Positions 26,084 through 34,768 of a stretch of 64,000 bases of DNA are shown one piece after another. The position numbers and the translations under genes were made by a program. The first letter of the stretch is position 1; the number at the start of each line of letters is the position of its first letter. Origin of the DNA: an uncultured Eubacterium sp. (GTDB taxonomy: Bacteria; Bacillota; Clostridia; Lachnospirales; Lachnospiraceae); NCBI GenBank assembly GCA_910584345.1, contig CAJTZX010000011.1:1-64000 (forward strand). The letters run 5' to 3'. Below the pieces are notes generated by a model that had not been told where the DNA came from, ran no database searches, and saw nothing but the letters and a program-made list of their open reading frames with translations.

Positions 26084-27484
26084 ATGAAATATGACGTCAT
26101 TATTGTGGGAGCAGGTCCCGCAGGGATATTTACAGCGATGGAACTCGTAAAAAATAACAGTACAAAAAAAATCCTGATGGTAGAAAAGGGAAAGTCGATC
26201 GAAGACCGAAAATGTCCGAAGAGCCAGACAAGAAAGTGTGTCGGCTGTAAGCCGTGTAATATTACTACCGGATTTTCCGGAGCAGGTGCATTTTCAGATG
26301 GAAAGCTGTCGTTGAGCTATGAAGTGGGCGGAGATTTTCCACAGCTTGTTGGGGCAGAAACAGCACAGGAATTAATTCATTATACCGATCAGATTTATTT
26401 GGAATTTGGAGCAGATACAAGAATTGAAGGGGTCAGTGAACCTTTAAAAGTACGTGAGATCCGCAAACGTGCGATTCATGCGGGATTAAAGCTGGTAGAT
26501 TGTCCGATCCGGCATCTTGGGACAGAAAAGGCACAGCATATTTATGGTGCGATTGAAAAATATCTGCAGGAAAAAGGTGTAGAGATGATGTTTGGCTATC
26601 ACTGCAGCGATTTGATGATGGAAGAGGACGTATGCAAAGGTGTTGTGCTTTCGAAAGAGGGAGATACGCAGCAGATTTGCTATGAAGCGCAGCATGTGGT
26701 AGTGGCCGCAGGAAGACGGGGAGCGGATTGGCTGCAGGCACTTTGTGCAAAATATGAGATTGCGCACAAGCCGGGAACGGTAGACATTGGCGTCCGTGTA
26801 GAAGTACGCAATGAAATTATGGAAGAAGTCAACAAAGTATTGTATGAATCCAAGCTGATTGGTTATCCGAGGCCGTTTAAAAATAAAGTGCGCACGTTCT
26901 GTCAAAATCCGGGCGGATTTGTCAGCCAGGAAAATTATGACAATGATTTGGCTGTTGTCAATGGGCATTCGTACAAGGACTTAAAATCAGACAACACAAA
27001 TCTGGCGATTCTTTGTTCCCACAACTTTACGGAACCGTTTAACCAGCCGATCGCTTATGCACAGAAGGTTGGAGAACTGACAAATATGCTCGGGGCAGGC
27101 CAGATTATGGTGCAGCGTTATGGAGATATTTTGGATGGCAAGCGGACCTGGCAGAAAGAACTGGCACAGTCCAATGTGCGTCCGACGCTGCCGGATGCAG
27201 TAGCGGGCGATATTACCGCGGCAATGCCGTACCGGGCAATGGTGAACATTATTAATTTTATTCAGGCAATGGATCAGGTTGTGCCAGGATTTGCAAGTAC
27301 AGAGACATTGCTGTATTCGCCGGAACTGAAATTTTACAGCAATAAGGTCAGGATGAATGAAAATCTGGATACAAATGTAAAGGGCTTATATTGTCTGGGA
27401 GATTCCAGCGGATGGACGAGGGGATTGATGATGGCGTCTGCGATGGGTGTGCTGATGGGCAGAAAATTGCTGGAAAAGGAATAA
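26084..27484 (+). CDS. FAD-dependent dehydrogenase (COG2509-like)
   Basis: A 466-residue flavoprotein with the N-terminal dinucleotide fold VIIVGAGPAGIFTAMEL and a second GD motif near YCLGDSSGWTRGLMMA. A cysteine-rich stretch CPKSQTRKCVGCKPC at about 46-60 and the following FSGAGAFSDGKLS are typical of this uncharacterised Firmicute family. The redox substrate is unknown. The start at 26084 is preferred over 26051, because AAGGAAGG lies just upstream of it. The next gene starts 15 bp after the stop. Confidence 0.88.
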   Translation: MKYDVIIVGAGPAGIFTAMELVKNNSTKKILMVEKGKSIEDRKCPKSQTRKCVGCKPCNITTGFSGAGAFSDGKLSLSYEVGGDFPQLVGAETAQELIHYTDQIYLEFGADTRIEGVSEPLKVREIRKRAIHAGLKLVDCPIRHLGTEKAQHIYGAIEKYLQEKGVEMMFGYHCSDLMMEEDVCKGVVLSKEGDTQQICYEAQHVVVAAGRRGADWLQALCAKYEIAHKPGTVDIGVRVEVRNEIMEEVNKVLYESKLIGYPRPFKNKVRTFCQNPGGFVSQENYDNDLAVVNGHSYKDLKSDNTNLAILCSHNFTEPFNQPIAYAQKVGELTNMLGAGQIMVQRYGDILDGKRTWQKELAQSNVRPTLPDAVAGDITAAMPYRAMVNIINFIQAMDQVVPGFASTETLLYSPELKFYSNKVRMNENLDTNVKGLYCLGDSSGWTRGLMMASAMGVLMGRKLLEKE

Positions 27485-27498
27485 AGAGAGGTTTGCTT

Positions 27499-29073
27499 AT
27501 GGCGAAGAGTTTTAATACAAGCGGAGCTTGTTTTCCTGACATCCATTATATGGTAGATGTAAGCAGTCGGGCAGACCAGATTATTCAACAACTGATTTTA
27601 CAACATAAATATTTTACAATTAACCGGGCGCGCCAGTATGGAAAGACGACGATTTTGGATGCGCTCTATCAAAAACTAAACAAGGACTATGGTGTTTTCT
27701 TTTTAAGCTTTGAAGATATGGGAAGCGCGGCTTTTTTGGATGAATATCAATTTTGTAAAACATTCCTGCGTCTGTTGAAAACGCAGATTGCATATGGTAT
27801 GACGGAAGGAATACCAAAGGCTGTTTTCGAACGAATGGATGCGTGTATGCAGCAAGAGGTCTTTGGATTTCCAATGCTGAAAGATTTTATCACGGATATG
27901 TGTATGCAGGCAGATAGAGCGTTAGTGCTGATGATCGATGAAGTGGATCAGGCATGTAATAATCAGATTTTTTTAGATTTTCTTGCAATTTTAAGGAGCA
28001 TGTATCTGCGCCGCAGGTATATTCGGACGTTTCAGTCTGTCATACTTACAGGAGTATATGATATAAAAAATCTGAAAATAAAAATTCGTCCGCAGGAACA
28101 GCATAAATACAACAGCCCTTGGAATATTACGGAAGATTTTAAGGTGGATTTGAGCTTTTCCGCAAAAGATATTGCCGGAATGCTGCAGGAATACGAATGT
28201 GATTTTCATACAGGGATGGATATTTGTAAAATTAGCCGAATTCTTTGGAATTATACTGGAGGATACCCATATCTTGTATCCAGATTATGCAGACTGATGG
28301 ATGAGCTCCCAGATAAAGGCCGGGCATGGACAAAAGAAGGACTTTTAGAAGCGGTCAGAATATTACTCGGTGAAAGAAACACATTGTTTGATTCACTGAC
28401 GGAAAAGTTATCTGCGTATCCATTGCTGAAACAGATGATCGAAGCATTGCTGTTTCAAGGAAAGACCATAGCATACAATCCGGATGACGAGGCGGTTGGA
28501 ATGGCGCTGATGTTTGGGTTTGTAAAGACAGATGGCAGTTTTGTCAGCATTGCAAACCGTATTTTTGAAGTACGTCTGTATAATTTATTTCTTTCAGTGC
28601 CGCAGGTGCAAGAAAATAGTTTGTACCAGGCAGCTGTATACAGCCAGAACCAATTTGTGGATGATGGACATCTGAATATGCGTCTGATATTGGAAAAGTT
28701 TGTAGTACATTTTCATGATTTGTATGGTGACCGTTCAGAACAGTTTTATGAAGAAGATGGAAGAAGGTATTTTTTGCTGTATCTGCGCCCAATTATCAAT
28801 GGAACGGGAAATTATTATATCGAGGCGGAAACACGGGACAGAGAACGGACTGATGTTATTGTAGATTACCATGGAGAGCAATACGTTATAGAATTGAAAA
28901 TCTGGCGTGGCAATGCATATCATACAAAGGGGGAGCGGCAGTTGTTGGATTATCTGGAATACTATCATTTGAAAAAAGGATATCTGCTCAGCTTTTGCTT
29001 TAACAAAAGGAAGGAGCCGGGAGTCCGGGAAGTGGTACTTGGTGACAAAGTTATTGTAGAAGCTGTTGTGTAA
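27499..29073 (+). CDS. AAA-like ATPase with C-terminal PD-(D/E)XK nuclease-like domain
   Basis: A 524-residue protein of a family common in gut Clostridia and often annotated as AAA-like ATPase. The P-loop is degenerate (NRARQYGKTTIL instead of GxxGxGKT), and the Walker B sequence LVLMIDEVDQ is clear. The C-terminus shows a nuclease-like core, TDVIVDYHGEQYVIELKIWRG, with the D...E-x-K arrangement. The function is unproven; mobile-element or defence roles are guessed in the literature. The start at 27499 gives MAKSFNTSGACFPD with an AGAGAGG site; an in-frame extension to 27391 would overlap the FAD gene. Confidence 0.82.
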   Translation: MAKSFNTSGACFPDIHYMVDVSSRADQIIQQLILQHKYFTINRARQYGKTTILDALYQKLNKDYGVFFLSFEDMGSAAFLDEYQFCKTFLRLLKTQIAYGMTEGIPKAVFERMDACMQQEVFGFPMLKDFITDMCMQADRALVLMIDEVDQACNNQIFLDFLAILRSMYLRRRYIRTFQSVILTGVYDIKNLKIKIRPQEQHKYNSPWNITEDFKVDLSFSAKDIAGMLQEYECDFHTGMDICKISRILWNYTGGYPYLVSRLCRLMDELPDKGRAWTKEGLLEAVRILLGERNTLFDSLTEKLSAYPLLKQMIEALLFQGKTIAYNPDDEAVGMALMFGFVKTDGSFVSIANRIFEVRLYNLFLSVPQVQENSLYQAAVYSQNQFVDDGHLNMRLILEKFVVHFHDLYGDRSEQFYEEDGRRYFLLYLRPIINGTGNYYIEAETRDRERTDVIVDYHGEQYVIELKIWRGNAYHTKGERQLLDYLEYYHLKKGYLLSFCFNKRKEPGVREVVLGDKVIVEAVV

Positions 29074-29114
29074 GTGATTTTGCAACAGTTTCCAGTCATC
29101 GTACACAACAACCA

Positions 29115-29304
29115 TTAAATACCCTGTTGCTTCGCTGAGCATGATTTCCTGCTTTCTTTTACTGCGGCACGATATTCGCTCGGTGTACTGCCCATACATT
29201 CTTTAAATTGTCTGGAAAAATAAGCGGGATTTGAAAAACCGCAGTTCAGTGCAATGATAATCATAGAGTCGTCTGTGTCTGACAGCTGCTTTGCTTCTGT
29301 CTGG
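29115..29304 (-). pseudogene. AraC-family regulator remnant (C-terminal helix-turn-helix)
   Basis: Translation on the minus strand gives SDTDDSMIIIALNCGFSNP followed by AYFSRQFKECMGSTPSEYR, the diagnostic second helix-turn-helix of AraC regulators, then a normal stop. Homology starts abruptly near 29300; no AraC-like sequence is found upstream, so only about 60 of some 280 residues are left. It lies beside the frameshifted GH42 gene, for which an AraC regulator would be a natural former partner. Confidence 0.75.
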
Positions 29305-29483
29305 TACTGGAAGACAGTGAAGCAGGAATACAGGCCGCATATGATGCAGGTATTGATGTGATCTGTATTCCTGATATGAAAGAGCCGGGCAGGGAATTTT
29401 GTAAAATGGCTGCCGCAAAGCTATCTTCACTAGAAGATGTAATTGGATGGCTGAAAGAACATCATTCGTTTGCAGTAAAGTGA
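29295..29483 (+). pseudogene. HAD-superfamily phosphatase remnant (C-terminal end)
   Basis: On the plus strand this frame reads CLVLEDSEAGIQAAYDAGID and continues VICIPDMKEPG, the characteristic C-terminal part of beta-phosphoglucomutase-like HAD hydrolases. There is no start or N-terminal catalytic DxD motif. Its left edge coincides with the end of the AraC remnant at about 29300, so the two fragments were brought together tail-first by a deletion or inversion. Confidence 0.75.
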
Positions 29484-31497
29484 CCGGATGCTTGTTTTAG
29501 AATGTGAAATTCCCAGGGCTTAAGCCTGATGGTATCCTGTTTGCAAACGGGTGAATTTCCAATTAGTTCTGTTCCGTCATAAGGCACTGTATAGTCCATA
29601 CTGTCACTGGAATAATTAAAGAAATAGGTAATGGCTGTTTCGTTTTGATTCCGGCCTTCTTTTCGAATGAGCGGAAAATGCTCTTTTGGAACAGTGATTT
29701 CAAATCGTTCCATAAGTACATTTAAAACAGATTCCAGGGAAGCAGAGTCAAAATAACACCCAATATAAGCAGCAGAACCTTTGCCGTAGGTATGATGCGT
29801 GACTGCTGCATACTCGTTCCAATACGGATGGTCATACCGTGCAATGACTTCAGTCTGGCTGTCCTTTGGAATCAGCAATTCCGTCCAGTCCGATAGGGAT
29901 GGTTTTTCTGCAAAAGAAACAGCTGTGCCTGACAGCGATGTGCGGCCTGGTTCTGTAAACTGGTCATAAGTCATTCCAAAGCATTCCGTCAGACCGTACG
30001 GCTGATCGTCTGCATAAATTTTTAAATGTTCGTCTGCAAATGCACTTCGCAGCGCAGCAAGCAGATGCCCGCCGTTCTTTACATATGCTGGGGATGTTCT
30101 GTCAGTATTTTTGGCATGGAATACACAGAAGGCAGTACGATCAGGTCATAATCTGCAAGCCTTGCCGGATCTGCCTGCGTATCGCTTATCATATCCATTT
30201 CCAGATTCATTCGATAAAACGCGTCATACAGCCAGCGTACGATGGTATTCTGGTCGTTGATACTTCCGGCAGGAAAATAACGGAAGGCAGTATTGGAGCG
30301 GTTACTCATCAGCATGGCAATTTTGTTGTGCTTTTTTAAATGAAGCAGGTCATTCGTCAGCCGTTTCATATCCGCTCCGATTGTCATACATTCACGGTAC
30401 GTAGCATTTTCTTTTAAGTTATGGCTTAAAATGCCTTTCCAGTAACTTTCGATGGCGTTATGAATAGAATGCCAGTGCCAGTATTCTACGCAGTCAGCCC
30501 CAGAGGCCAGATGAGAAAATGCCTGTAGGCGCAGTTGTCCGGGATAGGCAAGCCAGCCGTGATTACCCTGTGCTTGTGTTTCCAGAATAAGATAATTGTT
30601 TTGCTTTAAGGAACGTGTCAGGTCGCCTCCAAAAGCAATTTCAGCTCCAGTCAAATGGTCCTCGCTTGGGTGGTAAATATCGGAACCTGCAATGTCCAAA
30701 TGTTGTGCGGCATCGTACTGATTGACATCCGGCTGATATCCATAAGAATAATTGCGCCAGCTAAAGTCAAAATTGTGTGTGATAAATTGCTCCGGTCTTA
30801 GATATTCCCGGATTATCGACGCCTGCCAACAGAAAAACTCTGTAACCAGATTTCGCTGGAAGTGTTCAAATTCTGCAGCGAGACTGCCGTTGATCGTACC
30901 TCTGACATCTGGCATATCCGCCCAGTCCTGTACGCGGTTCGACCAGTAATTCAGGCCGAACTCCTGATTAAAGTCATTGATATCGGGATATTGTTTTTTT
31001 AGATATTGCGTAAACCTTTGCTGTACGCGCGGGCAGCATGTATCATAAGGTTTTGTTTCGTTGTCAATCTGAAAACCAATCACATGCGGATATTGCTGTA
31101 CTTCTTTTAAGAGACGGCGGATGATCCGCTGTGCGTGAAACAGATACCCAGGATGTGTGATATCCATATTTTGGCGATGGCCATATCGCTCCTGGCCATG
31201 ATGGGTATCCGCCAAAATATCTGGATATTTCCGGGCAAGCCATGGTGGAATCGCATAAGTCGGAGTGCCTACGATTACATCAATTCCTGCATTTTTGGAA
31301 GCGTGCAGCATCCGGTGAAGATGCGAAAAATCAAATACCCCATCTTCAGGCTCCCAGGTACTCCATGTAGACTCCGCAATACGAATCAGATTGATACCGG
31401 CTTTTTTCATCATTTCCATATCTGCCTGCAGTCTGTCATACGGCAGATATTCGTCATAGTAAGCTGCTCCATAATACAATTTTTTTGTTTGAATCAT
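29462..31497 (-). pseudogene. GH42 beta-galactosidase, frameshifted
   Basis: Family 42 beta-galactosidase, hydrolysing terminal galactose from galactan or galacto-oligosaccharides. Acid/base Glu in GFQIDNETKPYD and nucleophile Glu in LILETQAQGNHGW are intact. The frame breaks between 30081 and about 30095: the first part (31497-30079) ends TEHPQHM, and the reading continues in another frame as AYVKNGGHLLAALRSAF and onward to the stop at 29462. Restoring one missing base gives about 678 residues, the normal GH42 length. The break follows a run of four C, so a sequencing error is possible. The start at 31497 has AGGAGG 6 nt ahead; the XRE gene lies 10 bp upstream. Confidence 0.85.
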
Positions 31498-31507
31498 TAA
31501 AAACCTC

Positions 31508-31759
31508 CTAATTTTCATCTGGTATAAGACCTATAAAAAATTCAGAAAAGTCCACCTCATAAATCAGCTTTAAGGCAATCAGGTCACTGATACGGATATT
31601 ACGTGAACCGGTTTCGATTTTGGAATAGGTGCTGCGTGACATATTGCTGCCTGTCAAACGTAATTTTGCTGTCAGCTGAGCCTGAGAGTATCCTGCATTC
31701 TCTCTAAGCCTGCGCAGATTTTCTCCAATACTGATATCCTGCAGAAACCATTGTGTCAT
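31508..31759 (-). CDS. small XRE/Cro-CI-type regulator
   Basis: An 83-residue helix-turn-helix protein: IGENLRRLRENAGYSQAQLT, then SRSTYSKIETGSRNIRISDL, with the Cro/CI fold over nearly the whole length and no effector domain. It precedes the GH42 gene by 10 bp on the same strand and likely regulates or is co-transcribed with it. The ATG at 31759 has no ribosome site directly ahead; a strong GGAGGTG lies 48 nt upstream, with a hairpin between the two. Confidence 0.82.
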   Translation of the reverse strand: MTQWFLQDISIGENLRRLRENAGYSQAQLTAKLRLTGSNMSRSTYSKIETGSRNIRISDLIALKLIYEVDFSEFFIGLIPDEN

Positions 31760-31767
31760 AACATTTT

Positions 31768-31813
31768 GTTACCGGGAGCGTATCGTGCCGCTTACGATAA
31801 CAGGAACACCTCC
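31768..31813 (-). promoter_or_regulatory. displaced ribosome site and hairpin ahead of the XRE gene
   Basis: On the minus strand GGAGGTG (31807-31813) is followed by a 13-bp imperfect stem (31789-31801 with 31768-31780, several G-U pairs) and then the ATG at 31757-31759. If the hairpin forms, the site and the start codon would be about 13 nt apart. This could set translation efficiency, or may be coincidental. Confidence 0.35.
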
Positions 31814-32027
31814 TTTACTGTGTGCCTGCGCAGCAGGTATGAATCGAAAATATGCTGCTTTTTTATGTACTGGATTGCGTTACTGTGTGCACCATAGGTG
31901 TGTGCAATAACCTGACGATATTTGTTGCACCTTATCAGTCGCAATTTTATGTTGCGAATCGTTATGCAGAATGATATAATTGGGACGATAGGGGTGCAAA
32001 TTTTCTGTATAATACCGAAAGGATCCC

Positions 32028-32056
32028 TTGACGCTTTTCAGCGTTTTGTGTAAAAT
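32028..32056 (+). promoter_or_regulatory. promoter of the galactan LacI regulator
   Basis: TTGACG (32028-32033) and TAAAAT (32051-32056) are 17 bp apart. The rest of the 378-bp gap on the left carries the divergent control region of the XRE-GH42 pair, including a repeated GTGTGCA near 31885-31905, but no gene. Confidence 0.7.
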
Positions 32057-32062
32057 GTTAAG

Positions 32063-32081
32063 AACAAACGGTTGCGCTTAA
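32063..32081 (+). promoter_or_regulatory. putative LacI operator, copy 1
   Basis: AACAAACGGTTGCGCTTAA lies 7 bp after the -10 box and is nearly the same as the sequence at 33347. The core CAAACGGTTG is a near palindrome with a central CG. At this position a bound repressor would block the regulator's own promoter. Confidence 0.65.
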
Positions 32082-32137
32082 AATGAATTGTAACATAAAT
32101 GCAACCAAAAGTCCAGAGCGAATTGGAGTGAGTATAT

Positions 32138-33145
32138 ATGCAGGTACAGGAAGGGAAAAAGCTGACAATGGATGATGTGGCGAAGGAGCTTGGTGTGTCA
32201 AAGACAACCGTATCCAGAGCTGTATCAGGAAAAGGGCGCATTGGTGAGCAGACAAGGCAGCGGGTGCTTGAGTACATAGCACAGCATAATTATAAGCCAA
32301 ATGTGATGGCTAAGGGGCTTGCCAATAACCGCACGTATAATATTGGGATGGTTCTGCAGGCGGACTTGCTTTCCTCAGACCTGCCGTTTTTTCCAAAAGC
32401 GTTAAAAGGAATCAGTGAAGTGGCGGCAAAAGAAGAATATGATGTAATTATGACACTTGTTGATACAAATGACCTTTCCAGGCTTGTGCGCGTGATTGAA
32501 AATCATAAGGTAGATGGTTTGATACTGATGCGCACGCTGCAGGATGACAAGCCTGCGGAAATGCTGAAAAAAAGTGATATTCCGTTTGTAACGATGGGGC
32601 TTTCAGATGATCTTGGGATATATCAGGTCGATAACGATCATGTCGATGCCTGTCGGGAGCTGACGAGTATTTTGCTGTTAAAAGGATTGAAAAAGATCGC
32701 GGTTGTATCCGGCGATATGAATCATGTCATTAACCGAAAGCGGCTGGAAGGATTTTATCAGGCGCATCAGGATTTGGGAATTCCTTATGATGAGTCACTC
32801 GTATTTACCGATGTGGATTCCGAGATGTTTGTGGCCAGAGCCGTTGACAGAATATTGATGCGCAACGTAAATTGTATGATAGGCGCAGATGATTTGATTA
32901 CCAGCCTGATATTAAAAAAGCTGGAAGAAGAAGAGATTCGAATACCGGAAGAAATGCGGCTTGCATCGTTTCATGACAGTCAGCTGCTAAAATCTGCAAA
33001 AACAAGCATAACAGCAATAAAATTCAATACGGAAGAGCTGGGCAGGGAAGCGTGTAAAGTACTGCTGCGTCAGATCTGTGGGGAAGAAGTAACGCGTATA
33101 ACAAAATTATCGTATGAAGTTGCGATGCGGGAATCTACAAAATAA
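32138..33145 (+). CDS. LacI-family regulator of the galactan locus
   Basis: A 335-residue repressor. The helix-turn-helix lies near residues 11-35 (MDDVAKELGVSKTTVSRAVSG) and the hinge near YKPNVMAKGLA. The effector domain has the LacI layout (VDGLILMRT, KKIAVVSGD, MIGADDLITSLI). The protein is intact although the importer it should control is broken. Both its own promoter and that of the importer carry the same operator-like sequence. TTGGAGTG serves as ribosome site; a terminator follows the stop. Confidence 0.92.
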   Translation: MQVQEGKKLTMDDVAKELGVSKTTVSRAVSGKGRIGEQTRQRVLEYIAQHNYKPNVMAKGLANNRTYNIGMVLQADLLSSDLPFFPKALKGISEVAAKEEYDVIMTLVDTNDLSRLVRVIENHKVDGLILMRTLQDDKPAEMLKKSDIPFVTMGLSDDLGIYQVDNDHVDACRELTSILLLKGLKKIAVVSGDMNHVINRKRLEGFYQAHQDLGIPYDESLVFTDVDSEMFVARAVDRILMRNVNCMIGADDLITSLILKKLEEEEIRIPEEMRLASFHDSQLLKSAKTSITAIKFNTEELGREACKVLLRQICGEEVTRITKLSYEVAMRESTK

Positions 33146-33166
33146 CTTCAAGTCAGCCATTTTTAT

Positions 33167-33201
33167 AAAACAGCCTTTCTTTAGAGGAAGGCTGTTTTTT
33201 T
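33167..33201 (+). terminator. rho-independent terminator after the LacI gene
   Basis: AAAACAGCCTTTC and GGAAGGCTGTTTT (33167-33179, 33186-33198) form a 13-bp stem with one G-U pair, and a T run follows. Confidence 0.88.
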
Positions 33202-33310
33202 GTGCGTGATACAATGTCATGAACTTCATCTTTTCATAATCAGACTTTGCGGAGCGTCTTAGTCGCAGTTACCCCGATATTTAAAATAATAAAAAAAATA
33301 TAAAAAAGTA

Positions 33311-33339
33311 TTGACAAACGAAAAAAAGATTGTTATCTT
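33311..33339 (+). promoter_or_regulatory. promoter of the sugar importer operon
   Basis: TTGACA (33311-33316) is perfect; TATCTT (33334-33339, 17-bp spacing) or TTATCT one base earlier acts as -10. The operator-like sequence begins 7 bp later. Confidence 0.65.
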
Positions 33340-33346
33340 TTATTTA

Positions 33347-33365
33347 AACAACCGGTTGCGCAAAT
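33347..33365 (+). promoter_or_regulatory. putative LacI operator, copy 2
   Basis: AACAACCGGTTGCGCAAAT contains the perfect palindrome CAACCGGTTG (33349-33358). Its place relative to the -10 box is the same as copy 1 at 32063, within 1 bp. This strongly suggests a common repressor, most simply the LacI protein encoded between the two. Confidence 0.7.
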
Positions 33366-33421
33366 GAATCGGCGAAAAATAAGCCGAAATTCTTAAATAC
33401 AAAAAAAGGGAGGACAACAGA

Positions 33422-33905
33422 ATGAAAAAGAAAGTCATTTCCATGCTGCTTGCAGCAGCGATGATAACAGCAATGACCGCAGGCTGTGGCAATTCTTCGA
33501 ATGGTAATAAAGGCGATGATGCCGCTGCGGGAAGTGAAACAGATGGTGCAGGTGACCAGGCGGATGCTTCGGATGGAAGTACCGGAGAGCTTGAAAATGT
33601 GTCGCTTACGATGTGGGGAGCAGAAGAAGATCAGGCGATGCTGCAGGAGATGAACGATGCGTTTAAAGAAGAATACTACGTTAAATGCTGAAGGAGTCAT
33701 TGAAGCAAACGGCGGAGCGGATGCCGGAGCTGTAAAAGCTGCTACGATTGACGGTAAATTGTATGCTTATCCGGAAACGGCGGATAATGGGTATTTTATG
33801 TTTTATAACAAAGAATATTTTACCGAGGATGATATCAAAAGTCTGGATCAGATGATGAAGATAGCGGCAGATAACGGAAAGAAAATTACACTGGATTATA
33901 CATCT
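33422..33905 (+). pseudogene. sugar ABC transporter substrate-binding protein, internally deleted
   Basis: The start is normal: a lipoprotein signal with lipobox MTAGC (Cys near residue 22), a G/D-rich tether and LENVSLTMWGAEEDQAMLQEM. After AFKEEY near 33674 the frame changes and the sequence jumps to TTLNAEGVIEANGGADAGAV and KLYAYPETADNGYFMFYNKE, which in intact relatives lies dozens of residues further on. About 90 residues later the homology ends and MalG sequence starts. Both the middle and the C-terminal half are thus lost. A GGGAGGAC site precedes the ATG. Confidence 0.85.
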
Positions 33906-34701
33906 CCTTGCAGTATTCTGGCTGATTCCGATTTTATGGCTCATATGCAATTCGTTTAGCGCATACCAGGGTGTGAATATCAGCCATTTTTTCCCGGAAC
34001 AGTGGAGCCTTGCAAATTATAAGGCTATGCTGTTTGAGCCGGATTCGGTTGCTCAGTTTCCGGCATGGTTTGGAAATACACTTTTTATTGCGGTATTTAA
34101 TTGTCTGATTTCCACCTGTTTTGTACTGATGGTAAGTTATGCGATGAGCTGTATGCGCTTTCCGGCCAGAAAAGGGTTGATGAATTTCGCGGTAATTTTA
34201 ACATTATTCCATGGATTTTTGTCTATGATTGCGATATACTTTATTTTAAGGACAGTAGGGCTTACGAACAGTCATTTTGGCATGATTTTAGTATATTCCG
34301 GAAGTGCGGGGCTTGGGTATTTAATTGCGAAAGGATTTTTTGATACGCTGCCGAAAGCATTGCGTGAAGCAGCCTATTTGGAAGGAGTTTCCGAGGCAAG
34401 GGTGTTTTTTACGATTGTACTGCCGTTGTCAAATCCGATTATTGTATATACGGTGATAAGCTCGTTTTTAGTGCCATGGACGGACTTTATTTTTGCGAAG
34501 ATTATTTTAAACTCAGGAATCTCGCAGGATTGGACGGTAGCGATCGGATTGTATAACATGCTGAATAAAACGCTGGTAAACAGTTATTTTGCAAAATTCT
34601 GTGCCGGCGGCGTGATGGTAGCGATTCCAATCTCTGCCCTGTTTGTACTGATGCAGAAGTTCTATGTAGAAGGAATTACAGGTGGATCTGTCAAAGGTTA
34701 A
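33904..34701 (+). pseudogene. sugar ABC transporter permease (MalG-like), N-terminally truncated
   Basis: The frame from 33904 reads LLAVFWLIPILWLICNSFSA in the middle of the first membrane span of MalG-type permeases. It then runs intact to the end, with the EAA loop LPKALREAAYLEGVSEARVF. The start codon and first residues are missing, and the preceding sequence is the middle of the binding protein in another frame. A GTG at 33973 is open but would give a protein without span 1. The MalF-type partner is absent altogether, so the importer cannot work as encoded here. Confidence 0.85.
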
Positions 34702-34768
34702 AGGAACTAAAAAATAAAAAGAAAGGAAAAACTGCAAAAGCAAATAAAAATTTTGCAGGAGGAAAGAT

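Noticed and set aside
33657..33959. 100-codon frame as an independent small gene
   Set aside because: It starts inside the previous frame without a ribosome site and is clearly the central part of a sugar-binding protein, so it belongs to the pseudogene.
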